Counted from the first letter of the stretch, positions 52,646 to 62,091 are shown. The stretch is 64,000 nt of DNA from Paraburkholderia aromaticivorans (GCF_012689525.1 NZ_CP051516.1:2294001-2358000), one strand, 5' to 3'. Numbers and translations: made by a program. The notes: a model not told the origin generated them from the letters alone.

Positions 52646-53608
52646 ATGCCTGTTTCACAAGCAATTTCGTCGCCACGTCTATCGCCCGGCAATCTGAACG
52701 AGCTGATCACGCTGCTCGACATTCAGGTACTCGGGCTTTCCGAGTGCCTGGTCAGCCAGGGATTCATGCTGGAACTGGATGGCCACGACGCACCCGGCAT
52801 CCACTACATCCTGGCGGGCGAAGGGCGGCTGCACATCGCAGGCGCCGAGACCGTGCCGCTCAAGCCTCACACGCTGCTGATCGTGCCGCCGCGTCATTCA
52901 ATGAAGCTCGAGGTACCGGCAAACCAGGCAGGTATCGCGCCGACCGTCGTGCCCGGGCGCGAGCACAAACAGGTCGTCGATTCGATCAACCGTTTCCGCG
53001 CGGGGAACGCCGAACCGATGACCGTCATGATCTGCGGCTATTTCAAGGCGTCCTTCGGCGCGTCGATCAATCTGTTCGGCGCCCTGTCGACGCCGATCGT
53101 CGAGCAGTTCGAAGCTTCCGACCGGCTCGATGTCTATCTGCGCACGGCGTTCGATGAACTCGTCGCGCAGGAGATCGGCGCCGGCGCGATGTCGGGCGCG
53201 CTGCTCAAGCAGGTGATCGTCGCGCTCGTGCGGCGGTCGTTGAAATCCAACGCGCTCTGGATGGAACGATTCGCGCTGCTCGGCGATCCGCAAATCGCAC
53301 GGGCCTTCGCCGACATGGTGGGCCGCCCCGGCGCGCCGCACACCGTCGCCAGTCTCGCCGAAGCGGCGATCCTCAGCCGTTCGGCGTTCATGGCGCGCTT
53401 TTCCGCCGCGCTCGGCCAGTCGCCGATGCAGGTGCTGCGCGACATCCGCATGCGCCAGGCGGCCGCCCAATTGCGCGCCGGCGACCTGTCGCTGGATCAG
53501 GTGGCGCGCCACGCCGGTTATGCGAGCCGCGGCGCGTTCGCGCGCGCGTTTCGCGAGGTGTTCGATACGGGTCCCGCCGAATACCGTCAGGGATCCGCCA
53601 AGGGCTGA
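52646..53608 (+). CDS. AraC-family transcriptional regulator with cupin sensor domain
   Basis: This 320-residue regulator has an N-terminal cupin-type sensor domain (about 20-190, with HYILAGEGRLHIAGAE and TLLIVPPRHSMKLEV) and the AraC double HTH at the C-terminus (VASLAEAAILSRSAFMARFS and LSLDQVARHAGYASRGAFAR). The domain layout fits the Cupin_6 group of AraC proteins, often next to oxidoreductases or decarboxylases. It is followed on the same strand, after 287 bp, by an AhpD-like gene that it may control. Confidence 0.9.
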   Translation: MPVSQAISSPRLSPGNLNELITLLDIQVLGLSECLVSQGFMLELDGHDAPGIHYILAGEGRLHIAGAETVPLKPHTLLIVPPRHSMKLEVPANQAGIAPTVVPGREHKQVVDSINRFRAGNAEPMTVMICGYFKASFGASINLFGALSTPIVEQFEASDRLDVYLRTAFDELVAQEIGAGAMSGALLKQVIVALVRRSLKSNALWMERFALLGDPQIARAFADMVGRPGAPHTVASLAEAAILSRSAFMARFSAALGQSPMQVLRDIRMRQAAAQLRAGDLSLDQVARHAGYASRGAFARAFREVFDTGPAEYRQGSAKG

Positions 53609-53895
53609 TCGTCAGACCTTCCTGCATCGTCTGCCGGACGCTGCGCTCCAGACTCGCATGCTCTTGCGCCCTGACCGGGGCCTCGCACCGGCACGTCAAC
53701 GCCGATGCAAGGCACCGGTTTCGTTTTTTTAAGCTATCCATGCCCACGCGTGCAGTTGCGGACTTTTGCGTCTGTTCTCAGGATTTTTCGTTCGACCTGC
53801 ACGCCTAAAATTTTCATCAATGCAGCCGAGAACGCATGCCGATATTCCGATGCAGACGCACCCTTCTCTCGATCATCAGAAACAGGAACACGACC

Positions 53896-54441
53896 ATGAC
53901 CCGCATCGCCCTTCCCGCCAACGACGCTCTTCCGGCCGCTTCGCAGCCGGTCATCGATGCAATGACGAAGCAACTGAAGATGACGCCCAACCTCTTTCGC
54001 ATCATGGCGCTAAGCCCCAATGCGCTGAACGGTTGGGCCGGCCTGCAAGGCGCGCTGACGAAGACGCTCGATGCGAAACTGCGCGACGGCATCGCGCTCG
54101 CCGTTTCCCAGGTCAATGGCTGCCAGTACTGTCTGTCGGCGCATAGCTACGTTGCGAGCAACATGGCTCATATCGACGACGATGAGATTCGCCTGAACCG
54201 GCTCGGCAAATCGCATACGCCCAAAATCGCCGCGGGCGTAGCGTTCGCGAAGACGCTGATGGAAACGCGCGGCAAGGTCACGGAGAGCGATCTGCACGCC
54301 GTGCGCGAAGCCGGTTTCAGCGATGCCAACATCGTCGAAATCATCGCGCTCGCCGCGCAATTCATGCTGACGAATTTCGTCAACAACGTCTTCGATACCG
54401 AGATCGATTTCCCGGTCGTCGAAACCGAAGTTGCCCAATGA
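53896..54441 (+). CDS. AhpD-like carboxymuconolactone decarboxylase family protein
   Basis: This 181-residue all-helical protein has the active-site pattern of AhpD-like peroxidase-associated proteins, with Cys76 and Cys79 followed by His83 in NGCQYCLSAHS. It is probably a thiol reductase rather than a decarboxylase. The start at 53896 follows AGGAACACGACC; a longer frame from 53836 has weaker support. It lies downstream of the AraC regulator. Its stop is followed by a strong hairpin that serves the opposite strand. Confidence 0.88.
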   Translation: MTRIALPANDALPAASQPVIDAMTKQLKMTPNLFRIMALSPNALNGWAGLQGALTKTLDAKLRDGIALAVSQVNGCQYCLSAHSYVASNMAHIDDDEIRLNRLGKSHTPKIAAGVAFAKTLMETRGKVTESDLHAVREAGFSDANIVEIIALAAQFMLTNFVNNVFDTEIDFPVVETEVAQ

Positions 54442-54460
54442 CAGACTGACGGAGCAGCCC

Positions 54461-54490
54461 AAAAAAAAGCCGGCGCTTCTTCGCGCCGGC
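54461..54490 (-). terminator. Rho-independent terminator for the Tim44-domain gene
   Basis: GCCGGCGC (54469-54476) and GCGCCGGC (54483-54490) form a perfect 8 bp stem. The run of eight A at 54461-54468 reads as T8 on the minus strand. It lies 18 bp past the Tim44 gene stop and could also slow transcription from the AhpD-like gene. Confidence 0.85.
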
Positions 54491-54507
54491 CTCAACCCGT
54501 GCTGCTA

Positions 54508-55470
54508 TCAGTCGATCTGCTGAATGCCGGCCAGTCGCCACGCCTGGTCACCCTGCGCCTGCTTGACCAGGTTCCAGATTTCCTGGAACGGCTGCGCGGT
54601 CTGTGCACTGTCTTCCCGGATCTGACCGTAAAAGCGAACGCTGACCAGCGCTTCATCCGCATTGCTTTCGGTGCTGAGCACCTCGGCATCGAGTTGTGGC
54701 ACCTCCGTACGGCTCGGCTCGCGGCCCCGCGCTTCCAGATCCTGCTTGAGACGCGCGAACATCTCCGGCGTCGTCAACTCGAACAGGTCACCCTGCTCGT
54801 TCCGGTCCCATGCACCCTGGAGACGCATGAACATCCCTTTCGCCGATACGAGAAACGCCGCCTGATCTGGTCCGAGCGAAAGCTCAGGCGCCTTCACGGT
54901 GTCCGCTGCTCCGGCCGAACCCATCGCGGCGCGCGGCCAGCCCCGAAAATTCGTTTCAGGCCGCGATTGCCCCATCTGATTCAGAAATGGCGAGCCGCCT
55001 GTTTGCGGCCGGTTCGCGGCGCCGTCTCCATAAGCGAGATTCGGACGACGCCGATTGGCGATAAAGCGGAACAGCATGACGCCCGCGAGAATCACCAGGC
55101 CGATCAGCAACGCATTGGACATCAATTGCGCGAGTCCCTCGCCAAGGCCAAACGATGACAGCAACGCCGCAATGCCAAGGCCGGCGGCGAGCCCGGCGAG
55201 TGGGCCCATCCACCGATTACCCGCCGCGGCTGCCGGCGCCTGTGCGGCCTGCTGCGCCGGTTGAGCTTGCTGGCTGCGCTGTGCTGGCCCGGACGGCGAC
55301 GCCGTTTGCGACTGACGGCCGATGCTTTGGCTCCCGCCCACGCGCTTCGCTTCGGCATCGTTCGACGCCACGGCGCCGAGAGCAAGTAGCCCCGCCAGAC
55401 CGAGCGCCGCCGTCCCGCGCGTCACCGCGCCGGCAGCACGTCGAAGTTGATTGATGATCTGCGTGTACAT
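54508..55470 (-). CDS. Tim44-like domain membrane protein
   Basis: This 320-residue protein has an N-terminal hydrophobic signal or helix (LGLAGLLALGAVASNDAEAK), a Gln/Ala/Pro-rich linker (about 45-85), two membrane helices (LAGLAAGLGIAALLSSFG and NALLIGLVILAGVMLFRF), and a C-terminal Tim44-like domain (about 190-320, with AKGMFMRLQGAWDRNEQGDL). The bacterial role is uncertain; mitochondrial Tim44 binds membranes and translocase parts. AGAGG precedes the ATG, and a strong terminator follows the gene. Confidence 0.9.
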   Translation of the reverse strand: MYTQIINQLRRAAGAVTRGTAALGLAGLLALGAVASNDAEAKRVGGSQSIGRQSQTASPSGPAQRSQQAQPAQQAAQAPAAAAGNRWMGPLAGLAAGLGIAALLSSFGLGEGLAQLMSNALLIGLVILAGVMLFRFIANRRRPNLAYGDGAANRPQTGGSPFLNQMGQSRPETNFRGWPRAAMGSAGAADTVKAPELSLGPDQAAFLVSAKGMFMRLQGAWDRNEQGDLFELTTPEMFARLKQDLEARGREPSRTEVPQLDAEVLSTESNADEALVSVRFYGQIREDSAQTAQPFQEIWNLVKQAQGDQAWRLAGIQQID

Positions 55471-55557
55471 AAAAAGCCTCTTTGGTAAGTCAGGGGACTG
55501 CCCGCTTCGCGCGCTCGTCCTGGTCGCGCCGAATACTTTACGAACAGTAATATTTTT

Positions 55558-56049
55558 TCAGGTGGCAAAACCGGCTGGTGAGTGCGTTTGAAAGCCGCGA
55601 TGGCCGACCTGAACACTGTTGCCGTGAATGTAGTGCTCCAACTGCCGGATCGTGTCTTCCTGCTCGGCAATCAGGTTCTTGATCAGGTCGCCGATCGACA
55701 CCATGCCGATCACCTGCCCTTCCGTAATGACAGGCAGATAGCGGATCCGGTACTCCGTCATGAGCGCCATGCATTCCTCCGTGGTCTGCTCCGGGCTGAC
55801 ATAGCGCACGGTCGTCGACATGATGTCGCGCACCGGCGTAATCCTTGATGAGCGGTGCATCAGCACGATCTTGCGCGCGTAGTCGCGCTCCGTGACGATA
55901 CCGGCCACTCGCCCGTCATGGACGACGATCAGCGCGCCCACCCGCCGGTGAGCCATGATCGCGACCGCGTCGTAAACCGAAGCGGATGCCTGAGTCGACC
56001 ATACTGTCTGGGACGATTTTGAACGCAGGAATTGTGCAACCGATGCCAT
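55558..56049 (-). CDS. Twin CBS-domain protein
   Basis: This 163-residue protein is a pair of CBS motifs (Bateman module). The first, about residues 12-75, contains HRRVGALIVVHDGRVAGIVT and ERDYARKIV. The second, about 78-140, contains MSTTVRYVSPEQTTEECMAL and VITEGQVIGMVSIGDLIKNL. The module binds adenosine nucleotides such as AMP, ATP or S-adenosylmethionine. It stands alone with no enzyme attached, so it probably acts as a small energy-sensing partner. GGAGGTGGCAG precedes the ATG. Confidence 0.93.
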   Translation of the reverse strand: MASVAQFLRSKSSQTVWSTQASASVYDAVAIMAHRRVGALIVVHDGRVAGIVTERDYARKIVLMHRSSRITPVRDIMSTTVRYVSPEQTTEECMALMTEYRIRYLPVITEGQVIGMVSIGDLIKNLIAEQEDTIRQLEHYIHGNSVQVGHRGFQTHSPAGFAT

Positions 56050-56196
56050 CTGCCACCTCCGTCAGCTTCCGTTAGCCGCCCCGCATGAACCTTGGGCGAG
56101 ACCTCAATCTACCTGAACGTGAAGTAACGTAAAATGCGTATTTTCTATGCTGACACTTCGAGAAAACCGTAGTATTGCGTAATCTATGGAGAGATC

Positions 56197-57093
56197 GTGA
56201 ACTTCAAGCATCTGCATTACTTCTGGGTCGCGGCGCACGCGGGCGGTATCGTTCGGGCGGGCGAGCAGTTGCATATCTCGCCGCAAACGCTCAGCGGCCA
56301 GATCAAGCTGCTCGAAGAAGCGCTGGATAAGAAGCTGTTCAGGAAAAGCGGGCGCACGCTCGAACTGACCGACGCGGGCCGCCTGGCGCTCGATTACGCC
56401 GACGAAATATTTTCGCTAGGCTCGGAGCTCGAAAGCGCCGTGCGGCGCGAGAACGAAGCTGGCCCGCAAACGCGGTTTCGTGTCGGTATCGCGGATTCGG
56501 TGCCGAAGGCGATCGCGTACCGGCTGCTGGAACCCGCACTGAGCGCGTCCGTATCGCTGCGCATGATCTGCCACGAGGGCAAGCTGCATGCGCTGCTCGC
56601 GGAACTGGCCCTGCATCGCCTCGACCTGATCATCGCGGATGCCCCCATTCCCGCCGACGTCAACATCAAGGCGTTCAATCACCGGCTCGGCCGTTCGACG
56701 CTCAGTTGCTTCGGCGCGGAAGCGCTGATCCAGAGCGGCAAGAAGCGTTTCCCGTTGTCGCTCGGTCAGTTACCGGTGCTGCTGCCGGGTACGGAATCGG
56801 CGGTGCGCCGCAAGCTGGATCACTGGCTGGCGTCCCATGCCATTTCGCCGCGCATCGTCGGCGAGTTCGACGACGGCGCGATGACCATGGCGTTCGCCCG
56901 TGAAGGCCGCGGCTTGCTGTTCGCGCCCACCGTGCTGGAAAGCCAGTTACAGGCCGAGCACAAACTCACGACGGTCGGCCAGATCAATTCCATCGTCGAG
57001 GAATTCTTTGCGATCTCGATCGAGCGCCGGATCAGCCATCCGGCTGTCGCGATGATTCTGGACGCGGCGCGTAGCGAGCTGTTCAACGTCTAG
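56197..57093 (+). CDS. nhaR: LysR-family regulator, NhaR type
   Basis: This 298-residue protein matches the NhaR branch of LysR regulators (FKHLHYFWVAAHAGGIVRAG, then SPQTLSGQIKLLEEALDKKL). In E. coli NhaR activates the Na+/H+ antiporter gene nhaA in response to sodium and pH. No nhaA lies in the window, so the target is unknown. The start is GTG at 56197, with GGAGAG close ahead. It is divergent from the CBS-domain gene across 147 bp. Confidence 0.85.
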   Translation: MNFKHLHYFWVAAHAGGIVRAGEQLHISPQTLSGQIKLLEEALDKKLFRKSGRTLELTDAGRLALDYADEIFSLGSELESAVRRENEAGPQTRFRVGIADSVPKAIAYRLLEPALSASVSLRMICHEGKLHALLAELALHRLDLIIADAPIPADVNIKAFNHRLGRSTLSCFGAEALIQSGKKRFPLSLGQLPVLLPGTESAVRRKLDHWLASHAISPRIVGEFDDGAMTMAFAREGRGLLFAPTVLESQLQAEHKLTTVGQINSIVEEFFAISIERRISHPAVAMILDAARSELFNV

Positions 57094-57158
57094 CGGAGCA
57101 TGCTTCTGGAGATGCCATTACAATCCAGCACTTCGATCCGACAACCGTGATTCGCGCC

Positions 57159-57560
57159 ATGAAATACCTCCTTGCATCGACACTCGTGGCGCTCACCGCG
57201 GCCGTAAGCACGGCCGCGACCGCGCAGACATCCGGGAGCAGCGACACACCCAAACTGCAGTGCGCGATTGGGTATGTCACCGGCGTCGGTGGATCGGCGC
57301 AGAGCTTTCGCGAATACCTGGCGACACCGGACAGAGACCGATATCGCTTCCTCGCGGACAACCCGATTCAATGCAAGGTTTCCGACGAGGGTCGCGCGTC
57401 CGGCTGTACCGGCCTCACGAACCTGCGGCATGAAAAGGTCAGCGTGTACGACGATATCGACAGCACGACGATGTCCGTCGTCGCGCGTGTGGAACTCGAA
57501 CACGGCACATATCCGGTGATCATCGTCGTGCGAAGGCAGGACGTGCAGTGCGACGAGTGA
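57159..57560 (+). CDS. Small exported hypothetical protein (133 aa)
   Basis: The 133-residue product has a Sec signal peptide (YLLASTLVALTAAVSTAATA, cleaved near residue 23) and four Cys in the mature chain that could form disulphides (LQCAIGY, IQCKVSD, SGCTGLT, VQCDE). No domain was recognised. The ATG at 57159 is preferred over a GTG at 57147. It ends 28 bp before the convergent aminotransferase gene. Confidence 0.7.
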   Translation: MKYLLASTLVALTAAVSTAATAQTSGSSDTPKLQCAIGYVTGVGGSAQSFREYLATPDRDRYRFLADNPIQCKVSDEGRASGCTGLTNLRHEKVSVYDDIDSTTMSVVARVELEHGTYPVIIVVRRQDVQCDE

Positions 57561-57588
57561 GTGCCCTCACGCCTCGATTACAAATGAC

Positions 57589-58710
57589 TCAGACTCGCTT
57601 CGCGAGAAAATCCGACACTTTGGCAAGCCCTGTTTCGAGCACGTAGCGGTTGTTGGCGTACCCAAGACGCACATAACCCTCCATGTCGAGCGCACTGCCC
57701 GGCGTCAGCATCACGCCGGTTTGTTCGATCAGTTCAGTGCAGAATTCAAGCGACGACATCGGCAGGTCGTATTTCAACAACGCCGTGGTTCCGGACTTGG
57801 GCTTGATATAAGACATCGCCGGTTCTTTGGCAATCCATGCGTCCACGATCGCCAGGTTCGTCCGCACGATGTCGTGGTTGCGTGCCAGAATCGCCGCGCG
57901 ATTTTCCAGCGCGATGGAGGCAAAATGATCGTCGATCATGCCCACGCTGATCGTGTTGTAGTCGCGATGAATCGCGACAGCGCGGATCAGATCCTTCGGA
58001 CCGGCGATCCAGCCGAGTCTCAGTCCCGCGAGTGAATACGTTTTGGACATGCTGCCGGTACTGATGCCGCGCTCGTACACGTCCGCAATCGACGCGGTAT
58101 AACCACTGCCTTCCTGATCCGTACCGCGATACACCTCGTCGCATAGCACATACGCTCCGCACGAACGCGCAATCTCGCCGATCGCGGCCAGGAACGCCTC
58201 GTCCATCAGCGAACCGGTGGGATTGTTGGGGTTGTTGATCGCGATGAGTCGGGTTTTGTCGTTGACGAGACTGCGGAGTTCGGCGAGATCCGGCAGAAAT
58301 CCGTTCTCCTCGCGCAGCTTCAGAATCCGCACGTCGGCGCCGTAGCTCTCGGGAATCGAATAGTGTTGCTGGTAGGTCGGCAGAACCGAAATCACCGTGT
58401 CGCCAGGCTCGACCAGGGTTTCGTACACCAGCGCGTTGCCGCCGATGGCGCCGTGCGTGACGATCAGGTTTTCCGGCGACTGGCGCGCGTACATGGCCGA
58501 GATCGCTTCACGCAGCCGGCTCGACCCTTCGATTGCGCCGTAGGTGAGCTTGAGCCCGCGCAGCTCGTCGAGAATGCTGTCCTGCTTGTTCGCCAGCGTC
58601 AGCAACTGATCGACCGTCAGCGATTCCACGCAGGTTTCCGCCAGGTTGTACGTACACTTGGTTTCGTACAGATCCATCCAGCGTTCGACGCCGAAGTCCT
58701 TGATCTTCAT
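57589..58710 (-). CDS. Class I/II PLP-dependent aminotransferase
   Basis: This 373-residue fold-type I enzyme has the PLP motifs IAINNPNNPTGSLMDE (Asn contact), LCDEVYRGTDQEGSG (Asp pairing with the PLP nitrogen) and STGSMSKTYSLAGLRLGWIA, with the Schiff-base Lys in SMSKTYSLAG. The opening (FGVERWMDLYETKCTYNLAE) is typical of a small branch that includes arginine-related VioD-like enzymes. It probably transaminates an amino acid or its keto acid. It lies 45 bp downstream of the FAD dehydrogenase on the same strand and belongs to the amino-acid island at 57-63 kb. Confidence 0.9.
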   Translation of the reverse strand: MKIKDFGVERWMDLYETKCTYNLAETCVESLTVDQLLTLANKQDSILDELRGLKLTYGAIEGSSRLREAISAMYARQSPENLIVTHGAIGGNALVYETLVEPGDTVISVLPTYQQHYSIPESYGADVRILKLREENGFLPDLAELRSLVNDKTRLIAINNPNNPTGSLMDEAFLAAIGEIARSCGAYVLCDEVYRGTDQEGSGYTASIADVYERGISTGSMSKTYSLAGLRLGWIAGPKDLIRAVAIHRDYNTISVGMIDDHFASIALENRAAILARNHDIVRTNLAIVDAWIAKEPAMSYIKPKSGTTALLKYDLPMSSLEFCTELIEQTGVMLTPGSALDMEGYVRLGYANNRYVLETGLAKVSDFLAKRV

Positions 58711-58755
58711 GTCACTCTCCTTTGTTATTCAATCAGGTGATCCGTTGATGAACAT

Positions 58756-59997
58756 CTAGCGGAACCGCTCGGGACGGAATGGACGCGCATCGACAAAAGG
58801 CTGAGCGCCCGTCATCATCTCCGCCAGCAAACGACCCGTCACCGGACCGAGCGTCAATCCATGGTGGTTGTGGCCAAATGCAAACCAGAGCCCTTGATGG
58901 CGCGGCGCGGGCCCAATGACCGGCCGCATGTCGGGCGTACACGGACGCAAGCCGAGCCACGGGCGTTCGTCGAGCCGCGCGCCGAGACCGAATGTCGGTC
59001 TGGCAGTGCGCTCCGCGCGCTCCAACTGGATACCCGTCGGCTTCGCATCGCGCCGGGCTATTTCGACGCCCGTGGTCAGCCGCAGGCGCCCTTCCATCGG
59101 CGCTACCACGTAACCCTGCTGCGAGTCGACGAGCGGCATCGACAGCATGGGTTTTGTGGGTTGGTAATGCATGTGATAGCCGCGTTTCGCCCGCAGTGGA
59201 ATGCGATATCCCAGCGGCGCGAACACCTGATCCGACCACGGGCCCAGTGCGACGACGACCTCTCTCGCGCTGATCCTGCCCGACGAGGTCTGCACGGTCC
59301 ACGCGCCGCCTTCCGACTTCACCGTCGTCGCCTCGCCGATCAACAGCGCGCCGCCGCCCTCCTCGAACAGACGTGCATAACCTTTCGTCAACGCGCCGGG
59401 GTTGACGATGCTCTTTGGATCCTGCCAATGCAACGCCCCGCAAAATCCTTCTGCGACGCCGGGCTCGAGCGCGGCCAACGCCGCGGCATCGAGTGCCACC
59501 ACACGCAACCCATAGGTACTTGCCGTGACTTCGGCAGCAGCCGCTTGCCGCAAGAACTCCGCTGACGTGCGAAACGCCTCGATCCAACCTTTGTCACTCG
59601 ATAGCTGCCCGAGGCCGGCACGTTCGATCAGCACATCGTGCTCTGCAACGCTTTGCCGCATCAGAGGCAGCATGTCGTGCGCCGCGGCCATCAGCCGCTC
59701 GGGTGACGACTCCCACCAGAAGCGGGTGAGCCAGCCGGCAAAGGACGGCAGCGCCCGATAGTCCCAGTAAAGGTCGGTCGAGCGATTGCGCGCATAACGC
59801 AGCAGCGTGCCGAGATTGCGCGGAAAAGCGTACGGAACGACCGACGAACTTTCGATCAGGCCGGCGTTGCCGAAACTGGTCTCTTCACCCGGACCGCGCC
59901 GGTCGATCAGCGCCACCCGGCGGCCGCGATCCTGCAGATGCAGCGCGGACGACACGCCGACGATCCCGGCACCCAGCACGATTACATCGAAATCCAT
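58756..59997 (-). CDS. FAD-dependent D-amino-acid dehydrogenase (DadA/DauA-like)
   Basis: This 413-residue oxidoreductase of the DAO superfamily has the FAD-binding opening FDVIVLGAGIVGVSSALHLQ and GEETSFGNAGLIESS. The C-terminal motif is GLWFAFGHNHHGLTLGPVTG. Members such as DadA, DauA or LhpB oxidise D-amino acids (or D-hydroxyproline) to 2-imino acids and pass electrons to quinones. The neighbours, an amino-acid binding protein, an ornithine-cyclodeaminase-type reductase and a DauR-like regulator, point to D-arginine-, ornithine- or proline-type substrates. The start at 59997 has a weak GAGCGAG ahead. Confidence 0.88.
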   Translation of the reverse strand: MDFDVIVLGAGIVGVSSALHLQDRGRRVALIDRRGPGEETSFGNAGLIESSSVVPYAFPRNLGTLLRYARNRSTDLYWDYRALPSFAGWLTRFWWESSPERLMAAAHDMLPLMRQSVAEHDVLIERAGLGQLSSDKGWIEAFRTSAEFLRQAAAAEVTASTYGLRVVALDAAALAALEPGVAEGFCGALHWQDPKSIVNPGALTKGYARLFEEGGGALLIGEATTVKSEGGAWTVQTSSGRISAREVVVALGPWSDQVFAPLGYRIPLRAKRGYHMHYQPTKPMLSMPLVDSQQGYVVAPMEGRLRLTTGVEIARRDAKPTGIQLERAERTARPTFGLGARLDERPWLGLRPCTPDMRPVIGPAPRHQGLWFAFGHNHHGLTLGPVTGRLLAEMMTGAQPFVDARPFRPERFR

Positions 59998-60094
59998 ACA
60001 CTCGCTCTGCTTTCCCTGGCGGGACCGGAAGCATGCATGCGACAGCACGCACATGGGTCCGGTGCGAATCCGTTCGCACCGGTTCGACAACGCC

Positions 60095-60883
60095 CTACTT
60101 CGCGATGATGTCGCGTTTGAAATACTTCTGCGAAAGCGCGCTGAGCGTGCCGTCTTTCTTCAGCGCGTCGAGCGCGGCATCGATTTTCCCGGCCAGCGCC
60201 TTGTCGCCCTTGCGCAAGCCGAAGCCGGTCCCTTCGCCGAGCGTCGCCGGGTCGCTGAGCGGCTGGCCGGCAATCGCATAGTCATGGCCTGCGGGCTTGT
60301 TCAGGAAACCGTCCTGAACAGTCTGCGCTTCCTGAACGGCAGCATCGAGACGGCCGGCCACGAGGTCGGCGTACACCTGGTCCTGGTCGGCGTAAGAAAC
60401 GATCGACACACCAGCATTCGCCCAATGGCGCTTCAGAAAATCTTCCTGCGACGACGCCTGCAGCACGCCCACGCGTTTGCCCTGCAGACCCTTCACGTCA
60501 GGCAGCAAGCCCGAACCGCGCTTCGCCACCATCACGATCGGTACGACATAGATGGGCCGCGTGAAAGCGATCGTCTGCTTGCGCTTGTCGGTGATGTTCA
60601 TGGCCGAATTGATCACGTCGAATTTGCGGGCCTGCAACGCGGGAATCAGCCCGTCGAATGCATTCTCCACCCACTCGCATTTCACGCCCATCTTCGTGCA
60701 GACGGCGTTGCCGACGTCGACGTCGAAGCCCTCCAGTTGCCCTGTCGGCGACTTGCTTTCGAACGGCGGATAGGCGGCCTCGATGCCGAAGCGCAAGGTG
60801 TTTTGGGTCTCCGCGCTGACGGTGCCGACCGAACCGAGCAACGCGGCAGCGACGAAAATTGAAAGTGAAAGCTTCTGAAACAT
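60095..60883 (-). CDS. Amino-acid ABC transporter substrate-binding protein
   Basis: This 262-residue periplasmic family 3 binding protein has a signal peptide (SIFVAAALLGSVGTVSA, cleaved at about residue 24). The mature domain has FGIEAAYPPFESKSPTGQLE, GFDVDVGNAVCTKMG and CEWVENAFDGLIPALQARKF, like HisJ/ArgT-type receptors. No permease or ATPase gene accompanies it. AGGGAGCC precedes the ATG at 60883; the frame running to 61066 is not credible. It is closest in the window to the protein at 21043 and lies upstream of the dehydrogenase gene (97 bp gap). Confidence 0.92.
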   Translation of the reverse strand: MFQKLSLSIFVAAALLGSVGTVSAETQNTLRFGIEAAYPPFESKSPTGQLEGFDVDVGNAVCTKMGVKCEWVENAFDGLIPALQARKFDVINSAMNITDKRKQTIAFTRPIYVVPIVMVAKRGSGLLPDVKGLQGKRVGVLQASSQEDFLKRHWANAGVSIVSYADQDQVYADLVAGRLDAAVQEAQTVQDGFLNKPAGHDYAIAGQPLSDPATLGEGTGFGLRKGDKALAGKIDAALDALKKDGTLSALSQKYFKRDIIAK

Positions 60884-61013
60884 GGTGGCTCCCTGTGTGG
60901 TTAGGGCATCGCGAATTGAGGACACGGACGACGGCTGACTGCAAAGCCTCGAGGCGGCGCTTGAGGCACCGGAGCAACCCGGGCTCACGCTCTCTCTGGA
61001 TGAACAGTCTATT

Positions 61014-61064
61014 CTGGACTCCGGCAAAAGCAAGCAATTTTCAAAATAAAAGTCCAGACTGGAC
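61014..61064. promoter_or_regulatory. Repeated CTGGAC operator candidate in the divergent promoter
   Basis: GTCCAGACTGGAC at 61052-61064 is a 13-base perfect palindrome. A further CTGGAC half-site with a GTC seven bases away occurs at about 61008-61019 (GTCTATTCTGGAC). Both lie in the 239 bp region between the binding-protein gene and the reductase gene. The pair looks like the site of a local regulator, possibly the DauR-like protein at 62280. Inferred from symmetry and repetition. Confidence 0.6.
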
Positions 61065-61122
61065 ATTTTGACTTTAGAATTGCTGCCACGCCGCAGGCCG
61101 GCACGTTATGGAGAGCAGTTCA

Positions 61123-62091
61123 ATGAGCAAGATAGACAAAGCCGTTCCGTTGATCGTCGATGAGGAAACCGTTCGCGAAGCCCTTCCTCATCTCGACGTG
61201 CGCAATGCGTTGACGCAAATGTTTCGCGCGCTTGGCAACGACGCCGCGGCGCAGCCGCCCCAAACGCTGACGCTGTTTCCAGGCGGCGCGGGGGACTTCA
61301 TTACCTACCTCGGCGTGATGGCGAGCGCCAAGGTATTCGGCGCGAAACTGTCGCCGTATATCGTTACGCCAACCAGGCCGGTCATTACCGCGTGGACCGC
61401 GCTGATGTCGATGGAAACGGGACAGCCTTTGATGTGGTGCGATGCCGGCCTGCTCACGATCGAGCGCACGGCTGGCGCAACGGCGCTCGCCGTCGAGCAC
61501 CTCGCCGCGCCCGATGCGGGAAGGCTCGCGATCATCGGTTCGGGCGCGGTGGGCCAGGCGCATCTGCGGCACCTGGCGTCCGTGCGTCCCTGGCATTCGA
61601 TTCAGGCGTTTTCGCCGGACCTCAAGGACAACGCGGCGAAACGCGCCGCGCTCGCGGCCCTCGACGAGCGCGTCGCCGTTTGCACCGCGATTGAAGATTG
61701 CGTGCGCGATGCCGATGTGGTGGCCTTGTGCACTTCATCGGGTACGCCCGTGCTGCACGAAGGCATGCTCGGCAAGCCGGCGCTCATTACGTCGATCAGC
61801 ACCAACGCTGCGAACGCCCACGAAATTCCGCCCTCATGGATTCCCGCCATGGACGTCTATTGCGATTACCGGCAGACCACGCCGGCCAGCGCGGGCGAAA
61901 TGAAGTTGGCCGCGGAGCGACATGGCTGGTCCGCCGAAAACGTGGTGGCCGATTTGCCCGAACTCGTGTCGGGCGTCGCGCACAAGCCGTCCTATCAGAA
62001 ACACGCATTTTTCCGCTCGATCGGACTGGGACTCGAAGACGTGGCCATCGCGTTCGAACTTTTCAGGCATTTGACGCAGCGGGATGCATGA
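61123..62091 (+). CDS. Ornithine cyclodeaminase/mu-crystallin family reductase
   Basis: This 322-residue protein has the NAD(P)-binding core GRLAIIGSGAVGQAHLRHLA (about 147-166) and KPALITSISTNAANAHEIP near residue 225. The family includes ornithine cyclodeaminase, DauB (which reduces the 2-imino product of D-arginine to L-arginine) and pyrroline-2-carboxylate reductases. The dauBAR-like neighbours favour an imino-acid reductase. GGAG is nine bases before the ATG at 61123. It is divergent from the binding-protein gene and 188 bp ahead of a DauR-like regulator. Confidence 0.9.
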   Translation: MSKIDKAVPLIVDEETVREALPHLDVRNALTQMFRALGNDAAAQPPQTLTLFPGGAGDFITYLGVMASAKVFGAKLSPYIVTPTRPVITAWTALMSMETGQPLMWCDAGLLTIERTAGATALAVEHLAAPDAGRLAIIGSGAVGQAHLRHLASVRPWHSIQAFSPDLKDNAAKRAALAALDERVAVCTAIEDCVRDADVVALCTSSGTPVLHEGMLGKPALITSISTNAANAHEIPPSWIPAMDVYCDYRQTTPASAGEMKLAAERHGWSAENVVADLPELVSGVAHKPSYQKHAFFRSIGLGLEDVAIAFELFRHLTQRDA

